A stretch of 13,098 nucleotides of DNA from JAFLCA01 sp041907145. Its GTDB lineage: Bacteria; Bdellovibrionota_C; UBA2361; JAFLCA01. The stretch is from the NCBI GenBank assembly GCA_041907145.1, contig JAYRHW010000083.1, forward strand, positions 1 to 13,098. Reading direction: 5' to 3'. Position numbers and translations under genes: made by a program. This document shows, piece after piece, positions 8,801 through 13,098 of this stretch (the stretch's first letter is position 1; every line of letters starts with the position of its first letter). Below the pieces are notes generated by a model, which was not told the DNA's origin, searched no databases, and saw only the letters and a program-made list of their open reading frames with translations.

Positions 8801-9299
8801 TTTCTGCCGCGGAATTCTGATTCGCTGAGGAGGTATCCAGCGCTCCGGAAATCACTGTCAGCTTGGGGCGTCCGCGTTCCGCAGCTTCAGCGGATTGGAT
8901 GTCCTCAGACTCCGCTGCTTCGACAGTCTCCTCTGCAAACTGCTCGTCTTGTTCCGTCTCTTCAACATCTACGGCCAACGAAGCCAGCATGTCGGCTTCG
9001 AGCGAGGGAGACACCAAATCGGCAAAAAAGTTGGCCTCGGAAGCTCGTAGGGTAATGGTAACTTCGGCGAGCCCTAAGGGACGGAGCTTGTCTGTGCCGT
9101 TAAAAATAACGTCTTCAAGGACGCCGCCACGCAAATTGCTGGCCTTGGTCTCGCCAAGTACCCAGCGCAAGGCATCCACAATATTGGACTTTCCGCAGCC
9201 GTTAGGGCCAACAACGCCGGTAATACCTCCCTCCAGGGGCAGGACCAGCTTTTCCATGAACGACTTGAAGCCGAAAATCTCTAATCGTGCGACACGCAT
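5880..9299 (-). CDS. smc: Chromosome segregation ATPase SMC with acidic head insertion
   Basis: Bacterial SMC is a dimeric ATPase that, with ScpA and ScpB, organises and segregates the chromosome. The 1139-residue chain shows the full layout: Walker A GPNGCGKSN (31-39), RRLYRSGESEFFIN (219-232), Q-loop VAQGE (258-262), a first coiled coil (about 295-530), a hinge (about 535-705), a return coil (about 710-985), signature LMSGGEK (1041-1047), Walker B and D-loop LCVLDEVDAPLD (1066-1077), and the H-loop at THNK (1101). Two things are odd. Residues about 92-205 form an acidic, Ala/Glu-rich insertion where most SMCs have a short loop before the EVxVTRR strand. The hinge sequence after LEGDL also lacks the usual Gly-rich loop. 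The arms are therefore somewhat shorter than in SMCs of 1170-1190 residues. ATG at 9299 has GAGG 10 bases upstream. ftsY follows on the same strand. The core identity is not in doubt. Confidence 0.96.
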   Translation of the reverse strand: MRVARLEIFGFKSFMEKLVLPLEGGITGVVGPNGCGKSNIVDALRWVLGETKASNLRGGVLEDVIFNGTDKLRPLGLAEVTITLRASEANFFADLVSPSLEADMLASLAVDVEETEQDEQFAEETVEAAESEDIQSAEAAERGRPKLTVISGALDTSSANQNSAAEIEAEIPEESAESTEAQEAEIPTQPEAISTPRAAVTLLTRFAWLKSVSEVQVTRRLYRSGESEFFINRVPCRLKDIKDFFRAVGLGARSHTIVAQGEVSRIVTAKPEDRRLILEEAAGVLGFRDKIASATRKLAETDVDVSRLSDIIKEVDRQVATLKRQAARAEARQEIKDRISTLERAIFIDRFADLHQNSDQREKVLEESRRVEANADATVREVQAREQEARNELMTTDVESDAIRSRIDAITEEIHQRDRQRSDRRSRVAELKAFELARGTEMRRLDERHATLVQRKTTSLAEIQTLEEREQTLAQQIAEFETGGEDEIRKAAEDLDRERELLKRKEQDLRGVREALIAAKSSLKEVQEQLIAASPITQLKESLSAKDSKFFAEVARGAELLVDGLTVPMAYSKATQAVLAERSQFLVTDNPHEVAEHFVAEAYSGKTAGRRLGLGVLKRGDTELSTANAAVPFPTLLSVIEVAPGFKLAAERLLGSVHLVENLEQAKNFVASNPAKGLTFVTLEGDLFTDYSFYSLRHDGGVIQLKNKLRELGDIVAVSDGQEQRLTAERDEIQARVRAAETFQAEALRRSKERQQKVRELLNQRGSVSGRLQSERRTAEQMDSDISKTLQQIKDCELKIQEYKGEETRIEDELKSLVTENDAALREELTKLQATYSEHDKVRRSGRDRLASLASQVHAARQALDSARSKVSAATLELQKSALDRESLKERIETELGAEFFAQLLQPGAELSRLNDQERTESTEEVQRLKARLIREGDVDPTSIERYKEENARLIDLETQRDDLEKAAVTLKRTIETLTKTSEERFLSTFAAVKENFSRLVPRLFGGGKGSLELLDPAHPLESGVDIIARPPGKKLKSIELMSGGEKCLCATALLLGMFMEKPSPLCVLDEVDAPLDEANLVRFLTLIKEMSNKTQFLVITHNKNSMAVADNLVGVTMQEPGASKVIGVSLQEAYSQVA

Positions 9300-9429
9300 G
9301 TACTACAAACCTCACTATGAAGGGCGATCATCCTTAAGTTTTGAAGTTTAATCAATTTAAAGCAATCAGAATATAGGAAAAATAGCCTGCGATTTGGCCT
9401 TTTTAGCCAAGGACTTAGAAAATTAGTAA
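9300..9429 (-). promoter_or_regulatory. AT-rich smc leader and probable promoter region
   Basis: This AT-rich stretch directly precedes smc. It contains a possible -10 box TATATT (complement of 9370-9375), but no convincing -35 at standard spacing, and a short inverted repeat (9394-9398 with 9406-9410). GAGG near the start codon serves as the likely ribosome-binding site. A promoter here is expected from the 349-base gap after pgsA, but it is not proven by a clear consensus. Confidence 0.3.
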
Positions 9430-9600
9430 CCGTTCACGCCGTGTCGCAGGCAATGCGAGAACCGCGGCGGTTGAGGACCCCTCAGGGCTGAATTTGCGGA
9501 GCAAGTCCGGGGTTATAATACTAACCGGTCACAACATGCTGCCGTCCCCGATCAGGGGACGTCCACAAACACCCAGCCGACAGCATTTCTTGGGCGCCTA
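9430..9600. other. GC-rich gene-free block with several inverted repeats, possible structured RNA
   Basis: This block is GC-rich between AT-rich flanks and has no plausible protein-coding frame. It holds nested repeats: CGCCG at 9437-9441 pairs with 9465-9469, enclosing TCGCA/TGCGA (9444-9448 with 9454-9458), and a perfect 7-bp hairpin (9543-9549 with 9555-9561, 5-base loop) lies inside a longer pairing of about 9536-9543 with 9579-9586. GAGG/CCTC (9473-9483) is a further small hairpin. Such a composition contrast with compensating stems is typical of a noncoding RNA gene or a long 5' leader. I could not match it to tRNA, SRP RNA, RNase P RNA, tmRNA or 6S RNA. The strand cannot be decided. 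Confidence 0.3.
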
Positions 9601-9624
9601 ATTTATCGCCATCACTTAATTAAA

Positions 9625-9642
9625 TACCCCAGTGAGCGGGTA
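9625..9642 (-). terminator. Weak candidate terminator after pgsA
   Basis: A 5-bp stem (9638-9642 with 9625-9629, 8-base loop) begins 6 bases after the pgsA stop and is followed, in the direction of transcription, by the T-rich run TTTAATTAA. The stem is short, so termination would be inefficient, but the position at the end of the operon and the change of context downstream fit. Confidence 0.3.
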
Positions 9643-9648
9643 CGGAAA

Positions 9649-10260
9649 TTATTGAGAATCGGGTGCCTTGCCCTGACCTTCAGGTCGGCCCAAAACGGCC
9701 GCCGTATACTCAACTGCCCCCCAGTAGGAGAGCACTATTGAGAAAAAAAGGAGGTTCAATCCAACGGTTTGGCAGCTTACGCTGCGTCCCGTAAAGGGCA
9801 CGGCGATATCGTGCATTAGCAAAAAAACGATGGAAGTCATCTGAAAGCCGCTTTTGAATTTCCCGCTTTGCGCGGCAGCCATCACCACGCCTCGAGAAGC
9901 GGCGATGCCTCGCAAGCCGGTCACCCAAATCTCTCGGGCCAAAACCAGAACTACCATCCAACCTGGCACCCAGGGCTCCGCTGTAATCTCTGAACGCTGG
10001 GCCACGAGCATAACCAACGCCGAGAGCACCAAAATCTTGTCGGCCATGGGATCGAGGAGCTTGCCCTCATCGGAAACCGCCTTAAAGCGCCGCGCCAAAT
10101 AACCATCAGTCAAATCTGTGAAGGCCGCGACGATGAACACAATGGTCGCAAGCAGAATCATCGGCCGAGTTGGATCGATCATGAGCAAAACGAAGACAGG
10201 AATGAGCAGCAGCCGAAAGTAAGTCAGCCAGTTCGGTAGTCTATGGAGCATGCTGTTCAT
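9649..10260 (-). CDS. pgsA: CDP-diacylglycerol--glycerol-3-phosphate 3-phosphatidyltransferase
   Basis: This enzyme transfers a phosphatidyl group from CDP-diacylglycerol to glycerol-3-phosphate, the committed step to phosphatidylglycerol and cardiolipin, in the inner membrane. The 203-residue chain carries the complete CDP-alcohol phosphotransferase motif D-x2-D-G-x2-A-R-x8-G-x3-D-x3-D, at D49, D52, G53, A56, R57, G66, D70 and D74. It has several hydrophobic helices (about 15-30, 34-48, 75-88, 101-113, 140-153, 166-180). The N-terminal LPNWLTYFRLLLIPVF is characteristic of PgsA rather than of phosphatidylserine synthase. It is slightly longer than usual because of a hydrophilic C-terminal tail. 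Its ATG shares one base with the stop of the upstream transglycosylase gene (TAATG), so the two are probably translationally coupled. Confidence 0.93.
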   Translation of the reverse strand: MNSMLHRLPNWLTYFRLLLIPVFVLLMIDPTRPMILLATIVFIVAAFTDLTDGYLARRFKAVSDEGKLLDPMADKILVLSALVMLVAQRSEITAEPWVPGWMVVLVLAREIWVTGLRGIAASRGVVMAAAQSGKFKSGFQMTSIVFLLMHDIAVPFTGRSVSCQTVGLNLLFFSIVLSYWGAVEYTAAVLGRPEGQGKAPDSQ

Positions 10261-10910
10261 TAGGCCCTATGACGGCGAACATTGTAGCGAGTCATAAGGG
10301 ACATAACCCGCCGGACATATTCCTGAGTCTCCGGATATGGCGGAATTCCGCCGTATTCTTCGACTGCCCCTTCTCCCGCATTGTAAGCGGCCAGTGCGAA
10401 TTTTAAGTTACCATCGTATTTTCGTATTAACAACGCGAGGTGTCGAGTTCCCCCATATATATTTTGCTTGGGGTCAAAGGGGTTACTAACTCCTAGTAAC
10501 CGCGCTACCTGAGGCATCAATTGCATAAGCCCCTGTGCTCCCTTCGGAGAAACCGCGCGAGGATTAAAGGCCGACTCGGTATGTATCAGAGCCCTAACAA
10601 GCGCGGCATCCACTCCATGCTCCTTACAGGCCCCCTCAATAAGTGGAGCAAAGCGCTCAGGGAAGAGCTGCCCATCCCCGCGGCGGCGCAAGCCTCCCAG
10701 CACTGAATAAGGGGCACCTTTGGCGGAAAATACCTCCGCACTCACGCCCTGGGGAGGCTGTTTGGTTGTAAATCTTATGCTTCCGTCTGGTTCCTTGAAC
10801 ACATAAATAGGTCCCGCCAGCGCATACTCGGGAAACATGAAGAAGAGCAAGCCTAGCTTTGCTGCACCGATTCGCAGCAGGCGTTTATCGAAAATCTGGG
10901 GATACATCAT
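10260..10910 (-). CDS. Periplasmic lytic transglycosylase, SLT family
   Basis: Lytic transglycosylases cleave the MurNAc-GlcNAc bond of peptidoglycan with formation of 1,6-anhydroMurNAc. From the ATG at 10910 the protein has 216 residues. A signal peptide (basic RLLR, hydrophobic core 17-27) ends at a probable ALA-GP cleavage site after residue 32. Next comes a short DUF4124-like segment (IYVFKEPDGSIRFTTKQPP). The SLT domain (about 85-205) carries the catalytic glutamate E112 in IHTESAFNP, then GAQGLMQLMP (124-133) and AAYNAGEGAV (174-183), all hallmarks of Slt70/MltC-like enzymes. A TTG at 10925 would give five more residues, but GAAGG lies 5 bases before the ATG, which supports the choice. 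The gene overlaps the end of the HDOD gene by 26 bases and touches pgsA, so it is in the middle of an operon. Confidence 0.92.
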   Translation of the reverse strand: MMYPQIFDKRLLRIGAAKLGLLFFMFPEYALAGPIYVFKEPDGSIRFTTKQPPQGVSAEVFSAKGAPYSVLGGLRRRGDGQLFPERFAPLIEGACKEHGVDAALVRALIHTESAFNPRAVSPKGAQGLMQLMPQVARLLGVSNPFDPKQNIYGGTRHLALLIRKYDGNLKFALAAYNAGEGAVEEYGGIPPYPETQEYVRRVMSLMTRYNVRRHRA

Positions 10911-12423
10911 GCCAACCTTCAGCAAGAGCCACTATTGCCACTTGTTCCTGGGTTTCAAGCGGCGCGGCGTTGCGTTTAGCAACTTTATCGGCAAAGAAAA
11001 CTCCCTCGACTTTCTTCTGGCAAATAACTGGAAAGGCGGCGAGCGGCCAATCTTCGGCAAAGACCGGGTCCCCAAAAAACATGGCCTTTCTTTGCACGCA
11101 GGCCTGGACATCCGGCATATGCAATGTTTCTGGCCCTAACAGTGGACGCGGCGCGAGATAGTTATCGAGAGGACGCACCCCGAAAATCAGCTCCGGTCTC
11201 AGGACTCCACTCTGTTCGTCGTAACGGAAAAATACAGCGCGATCGAAGTTAAGCCCCTTCACCAGGGCCTTAAGCGTACAAAGTGCGGCTTGTGGCACAT
11301 ACGTAAATTCGTCCTCTTTGGCGCGAGTATTGAGGCAGGCTTTCAATTCGTACAGGTAAGGATTAATCCGCTCAGCAATCGAGGGATATTTATATTTGTC
11401 TGGAATTTCCTTGCCATCACTGCCAACCATCACGGTCTGATAGCTGGACAGTGCGCTCGGGAGTCGAGACGGCTTGAATCCGAGCAAGTCGCAACATTCC
11501 AAAAACTTTTGTGGAACATCGCCGACAACAGCGCGCACATCCTTGGGCGCTAAATTCGCCTTATCGGATAAATCGAGTATGGCCGCCTCCAGAGCCTGGG
11601 TTCCCGAGAAGCGGCAGATTTCGTCTGAGAGCCGCTGTCCTAAGGACACCGCAAGCGCCAGCATGCGCGCATCCTTGAGATCTTCCGCCCCTCCGCGCCG
11701 ATTCCACGGCGGAACGTCAAGATACGAAACCATCTTCGTGGTTTGGATCGGGAAGGATAAACTTTCTGCAATTGCTACTGCTACCCCTGAGATGGATTCT
11801 CCCATGGCTTTCTTAAAGCTGCGGTCAAATGCTGCCTTGGGGTCCGCCAATGACTCTAACTCGAGGGCGCTGTACAGATTCGGTCTCGTAAAGGCGAGCA
11901 TCAATGAAGGAAGTCTTAGCAGGCAGGACAAGGAGTGGGCGCGCTCATGCAGATTCGCGCCGCGCCCTCCCATCAAGCGAGCAAACCCACCCGACAGAAT
12001 GTTAGCGACAATCGTTCGCTGCAATGCCGAAGCTGCTGTGGCACGGCCCAGCAACGTTGCCTGGAAACTTTTCTTTTGCGCTAGGTCTTCGATAATCGTC
12101 TGGAGCCTGCGAATACCCAAATGATTGACGGCTGCCGCTGTAGTCTCCACCGGATTACCGCGTGAATAGAATGCGCTATTGGCAGTAGCCACTACGCGCA
12201 TAGCCATAACCGGGCAAGTCGACAATAAGTCGCTTACCCGCTCCGGACGGGCAGCGTCCGAGCCGACCTCAAGTCGCAGTTTTTCTACTAGACTCAAGGA
12301 CGAGGGAAATTCACCCTTGGCAACGGCGGCCGCCGTCATCGCAGCTAAAGTTGCTTCGATGGTCTTGGGTGTGGCGCTAGCGGCGCTCACTGCAAGAGTC
12401 TCTATGGATGCGGCAAAGGTCAT
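10885..12423 (-). CDS. HDOD-domain signalling protein with C-terminal GAF-like domain
   Basis: A 512-residue soluble protein. Residues about 36-250 form an HDOD domain, recognisable from LSLVEKLRLEV, the CPVMAMRVVATANSAFY block (70-86), the PVETTAAAVNHLGIRRLQ block (91-108) and later helices. HDOD proteins resemble HD-type phosphohydrolases but lack their metal ligands, and act in regulatory networks with two-component or cyclic-di-GMP signalling. Residues about 365-505 show a GAF-like pattern (AALCTLKALVKGLNFDRAVFFRYDEQSGVL, then CQKKVEGVFFADKV), suggesting ligand or partner sensing, although this assignment is weaker. The first 35 residues are Ala/Thr-rich and low in complexity. The ATG at 12423 has no strong Shine-Dalgarno sequence. 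It leads an overlapping cluster with the transglycosylase and pgsA, which would let one signal act on several envelope genes, but this is inference. No specific pathway can be named. Confidence 0.82.
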   Translation of the reverse strand: MTFAASIETLAVSAASATPKTIEATLAAMTAAAVAKGEFPSSLSLVEKLRLEVGSDAARPERVSDLLSTCPVMAMRVVATANSAFYSRGNPVETTAAAVNHLGIRRLQTIIEDLAQKKSFQATLLGRATAASALQRTIVANILSGGFARLMGGRGANLHERAHSLSCLLRLPSLMLAFTRPNLYSALELESLADPKAAFDRSFKKAMGESISGVAVAIAESLSFPIQTTKMVSYLDVPPWNRRGGAEDLKDARMLALAVSLGQRLSDEICRFSGTQALEAAILDLSDKANLAPKDVRAVVGDVPQKFLECCDLLGFKPSRLPSALSSYQTVMVGSDGKEIPDKYKYPSIAERINPYLYELKACLNTRAKEDEFTYVPQAALCTLKALVKGLNFDRAVFFRYDEQSGVLRPELIFGVRPLDNYLAPRPLLGPETLHMPDVQACVQRKAMFFGDPVFAEDWPLAAFPVICQKKVEGVFFADKVAKRNAAPLETQEQVAIVALAEGWHDVSPDFR

Positions 12424-12607
12424 CGATTTGAGAGTTTAGTGTACGTCTGAGCACAATAGCCTACCCGGCTTATCGCGGCTAGTGATGCGGAATCTTCGGG
12501 CATGCCGAAACAATCAGAACCAACGGACCAGGATGGAGGTCAATATAACTGGCCGCAGCGTCCCTTCAGGCGCTTATACCGAGCAGAGCACTGAAATCGA
12601 GATGAAT
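12424..12607 (-). promoter_or_regulatory. Upstream region of the HDOD operon with a 15-bp dyad
   Basis: This gap separates the rhodanese stop from the HDOD start and probably contains the promoter of the operon. A hyphenated palindrome TTCGG-5-CCGAA occupies 12495-12509, about 72-86 bases before the start codon, a position suitable for an operator. A possible -10 box TATTGT lies nearer the start, without a good -35. No convincing protein-coding frame was seen here. Confidence 0.3.
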
Positions 12608-13048
12608 TTAGGAGAGCGGATGGGCCGTTTCCTCACCTGCCGCCGCCCAACCCTGAATACCGTCGCTTAACACGCTGACATGTTGATAGCCGGCTCCAAC
12701 CGCTCGTTCAGCTGCAGTATGTGATGCGGTGCAGCGGGGATTGGCGCAATAGAAGACCAGCTGTGATTCCTTGTCGGCGGGAAGTTCTTTGGCGATGTCA
12801 TAGTCACTGAACGAAGAAAGCATTATAGCACCCGGGATAACCCCATCTTTAGCGCGGGTATTTTGATTGTTGGCATCCAGGATAGTGAGCTTGATTTTGG
12901 AGTCTGCCATAAGGCGCTTAAGATCTTGCACCTGAATCAAATTAAATTTATCGGCTGATTTGTCTGCGGCGCTGGCAATGGGATGAGAAAATGAAAGGGC
13001 AAGAGCGCCTAATAGCAAGAAACTCTTAACCAGACGTGCGAATACCAT
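12608..13048 (-). CDS. Periplasmic rhodanese-like domain protein
   Basis: A 146-residue exported protein. The N-terminal signal peptide (RLVK, then a hydrophobic core 9-20) ends at a probable site after ASA at residue 27. A single rhodanese domain follows: ILDANNQ (56-62) and GVIPGAIML (69-77) match the first CH2A-type motif, LVFYCANPRCTAS (97-109) holds the catalytic-loop cysteine C101, and GYQHVSVLSDGIQGWAAAG (120-138) matches the terminal block. The active loop ends in a second cysteine, C106, so C101 and C106 could form a redox-active disulfide. Rhodanese domains carry sulfane sulfur on the loop cysteine; the physiological substrate is unknown. A TTG two codons earlier is possible, but GGGGAG lies about 7 bases before the ATG and only 1 before the TTG, so ATG is chosen. 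The gene is separated from the HDOD operon by 184 bases. Confidence 0.88.
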   Translation of the reverse strand: MVFARLVKSFLLLGALALSFSHPIASAADKSADKFNLIQVQDLKRLMADSKIKLTILDANNQNTRAKDGVIPGAIMLSSFSDYDIAKELPADKESQLVFYCANPRCTASHTAAERAVGAGYQHVSVLSDGIQGWAAAGEETAHPLS

Positions 13049-13053
13049 ATCCA

Positions 13054-13097
13054 AGCTCCCCGTGAAAAAACAATGTGCATCATATGGTAAGGGAGCT
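13054..13097. promoter_or_regulatory. Inverted repeat flanking the rhodanese start region
   Basis: AGCTCCC (13054-13060) and GGGAGCT (13091-13097) form a perfect 7-bp inverted repeat with a 30-base spacer, in the 5' region of the rhodanese gene. One arm overlaps the ribosome-binding site GGGGAG on the minus strand, so pairing in the mRNA could mask it. The window ends here, so the larger context is not visible. Confidence 0.25.
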
Positions 13098-13098
13098 G

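Noticed and set aside
6034..9351. Many plus-strand open frames opposite smc
   Set aside because: They are shadows of the smc coding frame, with Ser/Arg-rich composition and no motifs or start signals.
9430..9600. tRNA, SRP RNA or RNase P RNA in the pgsA-smc gap
   Set aside because: pgsA is next to tRNA genes in some bacteria, but no T-loop consensus (GTTCGA) is present on either strand. GAGCAAGTCCGG slightly resembles conserved RNase P or SRP segments, but the surrounding secondary structure and tetraloop are missing.
11474..12124. 216-codon plus-strand open frame opposite the HDOD gene
   Set aside because: It is long, but its translation is Ser/Arg/Pro-rich without motifs, while the opposite strand encodes clear HDOD blocks.
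12482..12670. Small plus-strand open frame in the gap before the HDOD operon
   Set aside because: It runs into the antisense of the rhodanese gene, has no recognisable domain and no good ribosome-binding site.
1..13098. CRISPR array, insertion sequence or integrase
   Set aside because: No regularly spaced direct repeats, transposase or recombinase motifs, or terminal repeats with target duplication were seen.

Overview
The window suggests a Gram-negative bacterium of moderate GC content. It carries periplasm-directed proteins with Sec-type signal peptides, a peptidoglycan transglycosylase, a Tad/Flp-type pilus module, and an FtsY with its own N-terminal membrane helix. The membrane-anchored FtsY, the smc-ftsY order, an HDOD signalling protein and Tad-like secreted proteins fit lineages formerly grouped as Deltaproteobacteria (Myxococcota, Bdellovibrionota and relatives). 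That placement is an inference from gene content and not from a phylogeny.

The left third (positions 2-4106, plus strand) is one compact operon of surface-structure genes. It holds the C-terminal end of a Hint (intein/hedgehog-like, self-processing) protein cut by the window edge, a TadE-like pseudopilin with a cysteine-rich C-terminal half, an 862-residue protein with a TadG-like N-terminal membrane segment, and a 66-residue Flp-type prepilin with a textbook processing site. Linking a Hint module to Tad pilins is the most unusual part of the window. A plausible reading is a secreted or pilus-associated, self-processing surface complex. The base composition looks more AT-rich by eye than in the genes to the right, and the module ends only 2 bases from the convergent ftsY stop codon.

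The rest (4109-13048) is entirely minus strand. Read in the direction of transcription it contains a periplasmic rhodanese-like protein, an HDOD/GAF-like signalling protein, a lytic transglycosylase and pgsA (the last three overlap end to end), then a 349-base gene-free stretch, smc and ftsY. These are mostly core functions: phospholipid synthesis, cell-wall turnover, chromosome condensation and co-translational membrane targeting. Smc is atypical, with an acidic insertion of about 110 residues in its N-terminal ATPase lobe and a non-canonical hinge loop. The gene-free stretch between pgsA and smc contains a GC-rich block full of inverted repeats that could encode a structured RNA, although no known family was recognised. 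No tRNA, rRNA, CRISPR array, insertion sequence or integrase was seen.
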